Of a stretch of DNA of 33,876 bases, positions 17,954-25,312 are shown one piece after another. The position numbers were made by a program, and so were the translations under genes. The DNA is from Candidatus Parcubacteria bacterium (GTDB taxonomy: Bacteria > Patescibacteriota > Minisyncoccia > Phycocordibacterales > CALRHW01), in contig SICJ01000003.1 in NCBI GenBank assembly GCA_009691505.1, positions 1-33,876 of the forward strand, written 5' to 3'. Numbering within the stretch: the stretch's first letter is position 1; each line of letters begins with the position of its first letter. The notes beneath the pieces were generated by a model that was not told the DNA's origin, ran no database searches, and worked only from the letters and a program-made list of their open reading frames with translations.

Positions 17954-18070
17954 CGTAACAAATAAAAATAACCTTTAGAAAGACTCGCACAGGCGCGTCG
18001 GCGCCGAGCGGAGCAGAAATCTGAGCAGGGATTTACGCGTGCTTTCCAAAGGTTGTTTTTATTTGTTACG
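17954..18070. repeat. 117-bp element: 29-bp imperfect inverted repeats around a GC-rich structured core
   Basis: Left arm 17954-17982 and right arm 18042-18070 are inverted copies with 27 of 29 positions matching (starting CGTAACAAATAAAAA). The 59-bp centre is much more GC-rich than its surroundings. It contains a GGCGC-GTCG-GCGCC hairpin, an AAATC/GATTT hairpin and a near-direct repeat of GAGCAG. The right arm includes the stop codon of the sigma-4/HARE gene. Either strand would fold into a long closed stem. It could be a MITE-like insertion, a structured RNA or an unusual terminator; there is no obvious U-tract at the stem end. Confidence 0.7.
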
Positions 18071-19106
18071 CAATACCATACTTATTTTGCTTGTCTTTTT
18101 TGAAATGTTTTGGATTTTGTAGGTTTACGAGAATCGTGTTTTCTTTTACATATCTTTCTTTTAAAACTCTATCTATCACCTGCTCTTTTGTAAGCGGACC
18201 TTCTTTTTCTAAAATTTTTCGTATGACATCTTTTACTACACCACTCATATATCCCCATTCTGCAAGAGCATAAAGACCTCTTCCTACAAGCACAAATCGT
18301 GGGTCTTTTATGAGCTCGTTGTGAGTCGTCGCTACGTGAGCTTTCTTTTCGAAAATCTTTTCAATTGAGCTGGCAACTTCGCGGAAATGTATTGGTGAAC
18401 CATGTTTACGAATAACAAGAAAAGCATAATCACGCATACCTTTCGCGTTGATGTTTGAAGATTTTGATTTTCCCCATTCACCTAGAGAATTTTTACCAAT
18501 CTTTTTTGAAAGTGAAAGCCAACGTCGCACAACTTCGTCATTTTTATAATCTTCTGATACTTCTTTTAGATGGTCAAGAAACGCAGAAATCATATCGCCT
18601 TCTGGCACGATATCGTCATCTTTTAGATTTGAGTAAAGTTTTCGTAGAGATTCATGCACGCGGTCGGCGAGTTTTCCATCAATATACCATCGATGTTTAA
18701 ACTCATCATCTTCTTTTTCTTTTTTAAATTCTTCACCGACAACGAGCAGGAAAAGTGCGTTATTTTGTGTAGTTTTATCTTTTGAAATGTGATTTAAAAT
18801 ATCCTGTTCTCCGATAACACTTCCCAATTTTGAAATATAAGCTTTTAAATCATCAAAGGCTTTTTTTTCTTTTGCATACTCTTTTGATTTTCTAATATTT
18901 GCGAGCGAATAGTTTTCAATCTGACGCACTCGCTCACGAGTAATACCGTATTTTTTTCCGATAGATTCAAGAGTCATTTTGTTTTGATTTGTACCCAAAC
19001 CATAACGACTCACGATGACATCTTTTGCACGGTTTGCTAAAACAGAAAGCAATCTTTTTGTTACTTGCTTTGGGTTAACCAAAATTCCTTTAGTGTTTTC
19101 TGTCAT
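18066..19106 (-). CDS. Sigma-70 region 4-like / HARE-HTH DNA-binding protein
   Basis: The 346-residue protein starts with a sigma region 4-type helix-turn-helix (about 44-72: MTLESIGKKYGITRERVRQI, ENYSLANIRK), the part of sigma factors that reads the -35 element. There is no region 2, so it is not a complete sigma factor. A middle region of about 150 charged residues is followed by a HARE-HTH-like winged helix (about 224-286: MRDYAFLVIRKHGSPIHFRE, RGLYALAEWGY), a domain shared with RpoE-delta and some restriction enzymes. A second winged-helix-like unit ends the protein. It is probably a transcription regulator. It has its own promoter with an inverted repeat over the -35 region, which hints at autoregulation. 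Confidence 0.7.
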   Translation of the reverse strand: MTENTKGILVNPKQVTKRLLSVLANRAKDVIVSRYGLGTNQNKMTLESIGKKYGITRERVRQIENYSLANIRKSKEYAKEKKAFDDLKAYISKLGSVIGEQDILNHISKDKTTQNNALFLLVVGEEFKKEKEDDEFKHRWYIDGKLADRVHESLRKLYSNLKDDDIVPEGDMISAFLDHLKEVSEDYKNDEVVRRWLSLSKKIGKNSLGEWGKSKSSNINAKGMRDYAFLVIRKHGSPIHFREVASSIEKIFEKKAHVATTHNELIKDPRFVLVGRGLYALAEWGYMSGVVKDVIRKILEKEGPLTKEQVIDRVLKERYVKENTILVNLQNPKHFKKDKQNKYGIA

Positions 19107-19138
19107 ATTTTTATTGTGATTTCTAAATATTATTTATA

Positions 19139-19186
19139 CTACTCATTTGTATCACTATTATTAATTCAAGTCAACAAACTTGTCAA
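19139..19186 (-). promoter_or_regulatory. Promoter and possible operator of the sigma-4/HARE gene
   Basis: Minus strand: TTGACT (19174-19169), a 17-nt spacer and TACAAA (19151-19146) preceded by TGA as an extended -10. A second TTGACA lies at 19186-19181. The inverted repeat CAAGT-N6-ACTTG (19167-19182) covers both -35 hexamers and could be an operator. The message would have a leader of about 30 nt without a clear Shine-Dalgarno. Confidence 0.5.
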
Positions 19187-19200
19187 GCCCACAGAAAAAC

Positions 19201-21087
19201 CTACAGCACAATATTGATAAGTCTGTGTTTTACATATATGGTTTTTTGCACTTTTTTACCATCGGTCCATTTTTTTACCTCAATTAAAGTCAGCGCCCTA
19301 GCTGTTATTTCGCTCTCTGAAGTAGTTTTTGTAATTTTAAAAGTGGCTCTAGTCTTGCCGTTTATCTGCACGACAATAGTCGCTGTATCATTTTCAAGTA
19401 AAGTCGTATCTGGTTTTGGCCATGGTTCTGTATGTATTGATTTTTTGTGTTTTAGCAACGACCAAAGCTCGTCTGTAATGTGTGGCGCAAAAGGAGCGAG
19501 GAGTTGAAGCAATATTTCAAAAGATTTTTGTGAGATTTTTGTTTGCTTTTCAAACTCATTTGAAAGAATCATCAGCGCAGATACAGCTGTGTTGAATTCC
19601 ATTTTTTCAATATGTGCTGACACTTTTGTAATAGTTTGGTGAATGTTTTTATTAAAACTATTTTCTGCTTTTTCTTGAGCAAAATTTACATCTACTTTTT
19701 GAAAAAGTTTCCATACTCGCTCAAGAAATCGTCGAGAACCGATAATAGAATCAGAACTCCAAGCTATTGCCTGGTCAAAAGGCCCCATAAACATTTCGTA
19801 CACACGCAAAGTATCTGCACCAAAAGTAGCAACGATAGCATCTGGATTTATCACATTTCCGCGAGACTTTGACATCTTTTCTCCACCTTCAGCGAGAATA
19901 AGCCCTTGTGTGGTGCGTTTTTTATATGGTTCACTTGTTGGTACTAAACCGATATCAAAAAGAAATTCATTCCAAAAACGTGAATAAAGTAAGTGAAGCG
20001 TTGCGTGTTCCATTCCTCCGTTATACCAGTCCACCTGCATCCAATATTTCAATTTTTCTGTGGACGCAAAAACTTTTTTGTTTTTAGGGTCAACGTAACG
20101 CAAAAAATACCAGCTTGAACCAGCCCAGTTTGGCATAGTGTCCGTTTCACGCTTTGCTTTTCCAGCACATTGCGGACATCTTACATTTACCCATTTTGAA
20201 ATATTTGCAAGTGGTGATTCGCCAGTATCGGTCGGCACATAATTTTTTACATTTGGAAGTTTTACTGGTAAATCTTTTTCAGGCACAGCTACTGTGCCAC
20301 ATTTTTCACAGTGAATAAGTGGAATCGGCTCTCCCCAATATCGCTGCCGAGAAAAAATCCAATCATGAATCTTGAAAGTCGTTACCTTTTTCCCGTCTAC
20401 AATTTCCTCTTTTTTCCCAATCCAGTGTTTTTGCGCAAGTTTTATTTGCTCAACAAAATCTACATTCGCGAGGTCACGGTCTAGCTTGTCAGCGTATTTT
20501 GTAATGGCGAGCATCCACTGTTCTTTTTCTTTTTGTTCAACGCGAGTACCACAACGTTCACAACAGCCGTCTATCACTTCTTCATTTGCCAAACCTATTT
20601 TATCTTTTGGACACCAATTGATAGCCATCTTTTTTTTGTAAGCAAGTCCGTGTTTAAAAAATTGCAAAAAAAGCCACTGTGTCCAGCGATAATACTCTGG
20701 GTCTGTGGTATTTATTTCTCGCGACCAATCAAAAGAAAAACCAAATGATTTTAACTGCTTGCGAAATGTGTCAGTGTTTTTTTTAGTTACAATTTTTGGT
20801 GCAATACCTGTTTTAATCGCATAATTTTCAGTCGGTAGACCAAAAGCGTCCCAACCGATAGGATAAAGCACGTTGTAGCCCTCTGCCCGTCGTTTTCGCG
20901 AGATTATATCCATAGCAATGATACTTCTTGCGTGACCCACATGTAGACCGTCACCAGATGGATATGGAAACTCTATAAGAGAGTAAAATTTTGGTTTCGC
21001 AGAAAAATCTTCCGCATGATTTAGACCTTTTTTCTCCCAAAAATTTTGCCACTTCTTTTCTATTTTCTTGTGGTCGTAAGGCTTCAT
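19201..21087 (-). CDS. leuS: Leucyl-tRNA synthetase lacking the CP1 editing domain
   Basis: Class I synthetase that charges tRNA(Leu). The 628-residue product has PYPSGDGLHVGH with the HIGH motif (49-52), a zinc-binding Cys set (C159, C175, C176, C179), further CxxC pairs at 260-263 and 304-307, the HDWIFSRQRYWGEPIP signature (241-256), the KMSKS loop (404-408) and the anticodon and C-terminal domains. Bacterial LeuRS is about 860 residues because an editing domain of roughly 190 residues lies between WIGRSEG and the SRQRYWG segment. Here HWIGKKEE (221-228) joins SRQRYWG (246-252) through about 17 residues, so post-transfer editing is absent. Its stop is followed by the promoter of the sigma-4/HARE gene. 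Confidence 0.97.
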   Translation of the reverse strand: MKPYDHKKIEKKWQNFWEKKGLNHAEDFSAKPKFYSLIEFPYPSGDGLHVGHARSIIAMDIISRKRRAEGYNVLYPIGWDAFGLPTENYAIKTGIAPKIVTKKNTDTFRKQLKSFGFSFDWSREINTTDPEYYRWTQWLFLQFFKHGLAYKKKMAINWCPKDKIGLANEEVIDGCCERCGTRVEQKEKEQWMLAITKYADKLDRDLANVDFVEQIKLAQKHWIGKKEEIVDGKKVTTFKIHDWIFSRQRYWGEPIPLIHCEKCGTVAVPEKDLPVKLPNVKNYVPTDTGESPLANISKWVNVRCPQCAGKAKRETDTMPNWAGSSWYFLRYVDPKNKKVFASTEKLKYWMQVDWYNGGMEHATLHLLYSRFWNEFLFDIGLVPTSEPYKKRTTQGLILAEGGEKMSKSRGNVINPDAIVATFGADTLRVYEMFMGPFDQAIAWSSDSIIGSRRFLERVWKLFQKVDVNFAQEKAENSFNKNIHQTITKVSAHIEKMEFNTAVSALMILSNEFEKQTKISQKSFEILLQLLAPFAPHITDELWSLLKHKKSIHTEPWPKPDTTLLENDTATIVVQINGKTRATFKITKTTSESEITARALTLIEVKKWTDGKKVQKTIYVKHRLINIVL

Positions 21088-21095
21088 TTTTAATA

Positions 21096-22025
21096 TTAGT
21101 TTCTTTTTGGAGTTGGTGGATAAAGCTCTGCATCTATTGTCCTTTTAAAACAAGTTTGCCCGACAGCATGTGACCAGTTTTCATTTTCACTTCCCACGCC
21201 GATTGGTTTTGCATAATTCATTCCAGATGAATTGTTAGAATTACTATTTACATTAAAATCTGCACACAATTCAAAACCCATTTCACTAATTTTTTTGTAT
21301 TCGTAAGAAAGGCCATTTTGAGAATCAACAGGAATAACGAAACCAGAAATTGGGTCTCGCAGGTCGGTTAGAGTTTCTGGCAAAGCTCCTTTTTGTTGGA
21401 AATAATTTACCAATTGCCACTGGATAGTCTGCAAATCCGCGAGCTTTTGTGCATCAAAACGCATTAGACGCTGAGTCACAGGTGAACCCATAATCATAAA
21501 TCCGCTCACGATAGAAGCGAGCACCATGAGTCCAGTGATAGACGCAAGCAAGGTGCGCCGACTTTTTTGAATCACGGCGACACTTTTTAAATCATGAATA
21601 TAATAAATAAATATTAAACCGACGACGACGAGCACCGCCACCACTTTGAAAATAAAACGACTCGCTATCTCTCCGCCTAAAACGGTGTTGATGAGTACAA
21701 TAAGATCAATAATGATTGTAACTCCCGCCAAAAAAAGTGTGAAATATGTGAGCCATTTTCTAATTCCTAAATTTCTTTTTTCTGGACTCAAAACATAATC
21801 TCTATTGGTAGTTCTGGAAAGAAAAATGTAGAGAGGAAAAATAATAATAAGACACGCAATAGCCCATCTAATAACCGCTGAATATGGGTCAACGTAAAAA
21901 TTTAAGTTGTCAGGAAACGCGTTGTTTATAATATTAAAAACCAAAGTAAGTAAACTGACGGTACTTATATAAAGACTAATAATAACGCCCAAGTGCAAAA
22001 AGAAATCTTTTGGTGATGTTTTCAT
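21096..22025 (-). CDS. DUF5671-type multi-pass membrane protein
   Basis: The 309-residue protein has about five hydrophobic segments in the first 190 residues (near 9-31, 50-69, 91-112, 122-142 and 160-178), then a soluble C-terminal part. The start KDFFLHLGVIISLYISTVSL is typical of DUF5671, a family of unknown function frequent in CPR genomes. The C-terminal region contains LADLQTIQWQLVNYFQQKGA and LPETLTDLRDP, resembling the mature part of pilin-like or pseudopilin-like proteins, with an exposed Cys pair. It lies 8 bp before leuS. TGATATTAT upstream of the ATG may be an extended -10. Confidence 0.7.
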   Translation of the reverse strand: MKTSPKDFFLHLGVIISLYISTVSLLTLVFNIINNAFPDNLNFYVDPYSAVIRWAIACLIIIFPLYIFLSRTTNRDYVLSPEKRNLGIRKWLTYFTLFLAGVTIIIDLIVLINTVLGGEIASRFIFKVVAVLVVVGLIFIYYIHDLKSVAVIQKSRRTLLASITGLMVLASIVSGFMIMGSPVTQRLMRFDAQKLADLQTIQWQLVNYFQQKGALPETLTDLRDPISGFVIPVDSQNGLSYEYKKISEMGFELCADFNVNSNSNNSSGMNYAKPIGVGSENENWSHAVGQTCFKRTIDAELYPPTPKRN

Positions 22026-22072
22026 AATACTGTCTATAATATCACAGATTTTTGCTCAAAAATACAAAAGAA

Positions 22073-22103
22073 AAAGCCCCGAGCGTGTAACGCTCGGGGC
22101 TTT
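22073..22103. terminator. Bidirectional rho-independent terminator
   Basis: A perfect 13-bp stem, AAAGCCCCGAGCG with its complement, encloses a 5-nt loop (22086-22090). On the minus strand the stem is followed by a T-rich run (TTTTTCTTTTG), ending transcription of the 22128-22712 gene. It also lies just before the promoter region of the DUF5671 gene, so it insulates the two units. Confidence 0.9.
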
Positions 22104-22127
22104 ATTTCAACTCATCATTCAAAAAAT

Positions 22128-22712
22128 CTACAGTGAATTCGGTGGCAAGAAAATGTCATACCCCATCTTTTCCACCACTGAAGCCTCCAGATCAGAGATA
22201 ATGTTGAAAATGGGGTCACCCTTCTTAAACTTTCTCTTTTCGGAAACTTTCAGGTAGAAAATTTTAACAACACCATCTACCACCCCTCCGCGCGCCTTGA
22301 TGCAGATAACAACAGACCTGATGTTCAAATGAGCACTTAGTACGTGCTCGTTAGGACTTTTTTCTTTCTTCACCACAGGCCCGCCAGTTTGGTCACTGTA
22401 AAAAATACGAGTGAACGGAAATTCTGCATCCACATGCCAGTAAACACGATATTCCACTGTTTCGTCCAATGACGACTCAAGTGGACCGTCTTCCTTACGG
22501 AACTCTAAAGATTCGGAAGCTGCTTCCAAATCAAGAGTCTCCCAAGGTTTAAAAGCGATGTGGTGAATGTTTCCAAGTGCCGAAGGACACAAAAAGTGCC
22601 CAATAACATTCGGCCACTGCTTGGCCGTATGGAGCGAACCCCACAAATCACGCAAAATCCTTGGCAACCAATGGTGTTGCTCAACAAGAGCCCAAAACTT
22701 TTCTGGCTTCAT
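22128..22712 (-). CDS. Orphan protein of unknown function, stand-alone gene
   Basis: I do not recognise the 194-residue product (MKPEKFWALVEQHHWLPRIL at the start). It is probably soluble: no signal peptide or membrane segment, many Trp/His/Phe residues near the N-terminus, an acidic middle and a strand-rich C-terminal half (SVVICIKARGGVVDGVVKIF). The frame opens at an ATG at 22787, but that ATG overlaps the promoter -10 box. The ATG at 22712 has AGAAAGG 7 nt upstream and is chosen. It has a strong promoter, a leader with two hairpins and its own terminator. Base composition is less AT-rich than neighbouring genes, which suggests transfer. Confidence 0.75.
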   Translation of the reverse strand: MKPEKFWALVEQHHWLPRILRDLWGSLHTAKQWPNVIGHFLCPSALGNIHHIAFKPWETLDLEAASESLEFRKEDGPLESSLDETVEYRVYWHVDAEFPFTRIFYSDQTGGPVVKKEKSPNEHVLSAHLNIRSVVICIKARGGVVDGVVKIFYLKVSEKRKFKKGDPIFNIISDLEASVVEKMGYDIFLPPNSL

Positions 22713-22813
22713 ATAGAAACCTTTCTGCCTTATAGGCAATTCAAAGGACAAGACTTGAGTCAGCACAATACTGACTTCTAAAAACATAATACATTAAAGT
22801 GAAATAATGTCAA
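22713..22813 (-). promoter_or_regulatory. Promoter and structured 5' leader of the orphan gene
   Basis: TTGACA (22813-22808), a 16-nt spacer and TATTAT (22791-22786) form a near-consensus promoter. The leader of about 66 nt contains a hairpin AGTCAG/CTGACT (22758-22776) and a second, TGCCT/AGGCA (22726-22738), directly before the Shine-Dalgarno AGAAAGG (22726-22720). The second stem could affect ribosome access. Confidence 0.65.
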
Positions 22814-22849
22814 GACACACAGGTAATGTGCACACGCGAGGGCAAATTT

Positions 22850-23992
22850 CTAAATCCTAAACTCCACCACGTCTCCATCTTTCACAATGTATTCTTTTCC
22901 TTCGGTGCGGAGGAGGCCTTTTTCGCGGGCGAGCGCAAGCGAGCCCGCTCCTAAAAGCGCGTCGCAAGCTATCACTTCCGCACGAATAAATTTATCTTTA
23001 AAATCTGTGTGGATCGCAGTTCCGGCAATCGGCGCAGTTGAGTTGCGTAAAATCGTCCACGCACGCGACTCGTCTTCGCCAGTTGTAAAATATGTAATGA
23101 GGTCCAAAAGTTCATAACCTTTTGTAATCAAATTATTTATTCCGTCGTCTTCCCCGCCGAGTTCTTTTCGGAAAGTTTCTTTTTCGGTTGCAGTTAAATC
23201 TTTCAGCTCTTGCTCAATTCCCGCATCCACAATTACATAAAGTGACTTCGTATCACTAAAAAATTTCAGTAATTTCGTAAATCGCTCGTCCTGCTTGCCG
23301 TTTACGTCTGGCTTTCCGTCCGCGCCGATTTTTTCATCCAAATTCCTCGCTCCACCTTTTTTATTTAAAACATAAAGAATCGGCTTCATTGTAAGGAGCT
23401 GAAGTCCTTTTATATACGGCAACTCAAGCTCGTTTAAAGTAGCCTCTTGTGCGAGTCGCCCAGCGAGAAGCAACGTGTGCACTTTTTCCAAAGCTCCGTG
23501 CTCAATCACCGCTTCTTTCGTCCCCTTTTTCATTTCTCTATCTACGTTGCCAAGACGTTTTTTTACAGTATCAGTGTCCGCCAAAATAAGTTCTAGATTT
23601 ATAATCTCCACATCATGAAGCGGATCTATTTTTCCGTCCACATGTATCACATTGTCATCTTCAAAAATCCTCACCACTTCCGCGATAGCGTGCACCTCGC
23701 GAATATTACTCAAAAATTTATTTCCCAAACCTTCACCTTCCGATGCGCCTTTTACGATACCAGCAATGTCTACAAATTCTATCGCGGCGGGAATTGTTTT
23801 TGCGGATTTACTAAATTCTGAAAGTTTCCAAAGCCTGTCATCTGGCACAGCCACAACACCCACAGACGGATCAATGGTGCAGAAAGGATAATTCTCCGCT
23901 GGAACGGATTTTTTAGTGAGAGCGTTAAATAATGTGGATTTGCCAACATTTGGGAGACCGACGATGCCGATTGATAGTTTTGTACTTGACAT
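22850..23992 (-). CDS. ychF: Ribosome-associated ATPase/GTPase YchF (EngD)
   Basis: Obg-family nucleotide-binding protein that associates with ribosomes. The 380-residue product has G1 GLPNVGKS (12-19), the switch-II segment FVDIAGIVKGASEGEGLGN, a helical insertion and the C-terminal TGS domain. At the G4 position it has NKKG where many YchF proteins have NxxE. The ORF is complete and of normal length. Its first codons overlap the last 68 bp of a serine-recombinase remnant in another frame. A diverged second ychF start lies at 26555, in front of which the Cas4-like nuclease gene ends. The present N-terminus (MSSTKLSIGIVG) therefore appears to be supplied by an inserted element. Confidence 0.97.
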   Translation of the reverse strand: MSSTKLSIGIVGLPNVGKSTLFNALTKKSVPAENYPFCTIDPSVGVVAVPDDRLWKLSEFSKSAKTIPAAIEFVDIAGIVKGASEGEGLGNKFLSNIREVHAIAEVVRIFEDDNVIHVDGKIDPLHDVEIINLELILADTDTVKKRLGNVDREMKKGTKEAVIEHGALEKVHTLLLAGRLAQEATLNELELPYIKGLQLLTMKPILYVLNKKGGARNLDEKIGADGKPDVNGKQDERFTKLLKFFSDTKSLYVIVDAGIEQELKDLTATEKETFRKELGGEDDGINNLITKGYELLDLITYFTTGEDESRAWTILRNSTAPIAGTAIHTDFKDKFIRAEVIACDALLGAGSLALAREKGLLRTEGKEYIVKDGDVVEFRI

Positions 23993-24416
23993 GATAATTT
24001 GATGCTACTGGAATATAACCATAGATTTGTAATTGCTCTTTATTAGCTACAATCTTGTCTAGAACATTCATCATAATGCCTTTTTTTACCACAAAACTCA
24101 AGTTATTAATCTCATTCTTCACCTCCTCAGTAAACTTATCAATTTCATTTTGATTAGGGAGATTTGTTTCTGTCCGTAATATTTCCTGTTTAGCGTCAGA
24201 AATTTGGAATTCTAATGCCGACATCTTTTCCTTAATCGGATCTACATACTCTTTGAGCTGGTTAATTGTAAAAACTCCTGAACCGTAAGCTTTATTGTAT
24301 CTATCTTCTTGTGTCTTAAGATTACTTATTTCCTTTTGGAGAAATGGAGTGTCACTCGCGGAAACTGTGTTTTTTAAATTCTTGCTATTAATCCAGCGAT
24401 CTAATTGTTTTCTCAT
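23925..24416 (-). pseudogene. C-terminal remnant of a serine recombinase
   Basis: The 163-residue frame matches the C-terminal part of large serine recombinases as found in CPR genomes: a coiled coil (FLQKEISNLKTQEDRYNKAY, GSGVFTINQLKEYVDPIKEK) and the ending GIMMNVLDKIVANKEQLQIY, GYIPVASNYHVKYKTINRHR. The catalytic resolvase domain (Ser nucleophile and Arg residues), the recombinase domain and the zinc-ribbon Cys residues are absent, so it cannot recombine DNA alone. Its last 22 codons lie inside the start of ychF. An ATG at 24416 with A/T-rich DNA upstream might still be used, but no Shine-Dalgarno is seen. Best read as an immobilised remnant. Confidence 0.7.
23957..23977 (-). repeat. Candidate attachment-site copy in ychF
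   Basis: These 21 bases at the start of ychF (core ATCGGCATCGTCGGT) match 26529-26549 at 18 of 21 positions in the same orientation. Together they bracket about 2.57 kb that interrupts what looks like an ancestral nuclease-ychF junction. The recombinase remnant reads through this copy. Confidence 0.65.
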
Positions 24417-24477
24417 TTATACTCATAACATTATTATAACACACTTTTATGTAATTTCAGTTTATATTTTAGTAATC

Positions 24478-24978
24478 TTAATCCTTATTTACAATCATTT
24501 CCTTCACTTTTTTCTTATAATCCTCAAAGCTTTCCATGTTCATTTCTTTTCTACGTTTTTCAATGTTTGACTCATCTTCAAGATCAAAAAAGGTAACATT
24601 TTTATGTTCAATTCTATATTGTGTCCCATATAATTGCAGTTGTTTATTTAAAATTCTTACTCTATCAATCAAATATGCTAAATCACTTTTTATAATTTCT
24701 TTATCAGTTTTATTATTAAATAAATCTATTGTCTCCTGAAGATACGCTGTCTCACCTGAGTGTTGAATTACTAAAAAGGCCGCTCTGTAAGCTTTCTCAG
24801 AGGAAACATTTATAAAAGGAAAACCATTTTCTTTGATGAATTGTTTAATGAATATAAAATTATCTTTTTGGATCTGTACCAGATTATCTTCAGATATCTT
24901 ATCTTCTCTAAATAATTTTATATTTGTTTGGTCCTTGTCCAGCAGCGATTCAAGCTGTGAAATTAAAATTTGATTCAT
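24478..24978 (-). CDS. DUF6624-like protein
   Basis: The 166-residue protein resembles DUF6624: AYRAAFLVIQHSGETAYLQE near the middle, then DLAYLIDRVRILNKQLQLYG and TQYR. The function of the family is unknown. No signal peptide or membrane segment is evident, and the C-terminal 35 residues are a charged helix. It lies inside the element interrupting ychF, between the peptide cassette and the recombinase remnant. TATAGT lies 6 nt before the ATG, directly after the terminator of the upstream cassette, and no Shine-Dalgarno is visible. Very AT-rich, unlike the ATP-grasp gene next to it. Confidence 0.65.
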   Translation of the reverse strand: MNQILISQLESLLDKDQTNIKLFREDKISEDNLVQIQKDNFIFIKQFIKENGFPFINVSSEKAYRAAFLVIQHSGETAYLQETIDLFNNKTDKEIIKSDLAYLIDRVRILNKQLQLYGTQYRIEHKNVTFFDLEDESNIEKRRKEMNMESFEDYKKKVKEMIVNKD

Positions 24979-25011
24979 ACTACTACTATATTATAAAAAT
25001 TAAAAAAAGTA

Positions 25012-25039
25012 GACCCCCCGAGAAAATCTCAAGGGGGTC
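25012..25039 (-). terminator. Rho-independent terminator of the ATP-grasp/precursor cassette
   Basis: On the minus strand the stem GACCCCC/GGGGGTC, extended by GAGA/TCTC, closes a short loop and is followed by CTAC and a run of seven T. It starts 24 nt after the stop codon of the shifted precursor frame, so that frame lies neatly inside the transcript. Confidence 0.88.
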
Positions 25040-25063
25040 ATGAAGGGTTGAAGCGCGGCGTGC

Positions 25064-25256
25064 TCAGATAGTATCCGAGTCGCTCGAGCCTTGATCCAGG
25101 GTGTCAGTTTCCGCGACGATGTCGGGGGTACGGTTGATCGATCACTTGGACGCCGTGAACTCTCTCAGCGTGCAAAAAGGTGATCGGCTCACCGGAGGCA
25201 CTTTTCTGGGTTATCTGGCCCTTTTTTTTGGGTGGGTCTAGGACTGCAGCATTCAT
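25064..25256 (-). CDS. Candidate graspetide precursor peptide with a +1 frame break
   Basis: The ATG at 25256 follows AAAGGAGG (25273-25266) by 9 nt, one of the best Shine-Dalgarno sites in the window. Frame 0 reads 50 codons (MNAAVLDPPKKKGQITQKSA, SGEPITFLHAERVHGVQVID, QPYPRHRRGN) to a TGA at 25104-25106. A +1 shift in the C5 run at 25124-25128 instead gives QPYP followed by DIVAETDTLDQGSSDSDTI and a TGA at 25064-25066. That tail has 12 acidic or Ser/Thr residues in 19, the composition expected of an ATP-grasp peptide core, where Asp/Glu side chains are linked to Ser/Thr or Lys. It sits between the ATP-grasp gene and the terminator. The break may be programmed, a mutation or a sequencing error. 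No homologue is known to me. Confidence 0.6.
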
Positions 25257-25312
25257 GGGGACATGCCTCCTTTCAATTGTGTTAGTTGTTGTACTTACCC
25301 GTAATTAATGTA

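Noticed and set aside
22713-22787. Upstream ATG of the orphan gene at 22787
   Set aside because: That ATG overlaps the -10 box of the promoter, so it would not be in the transcript; 22712 has a Shine-Dalgarno.
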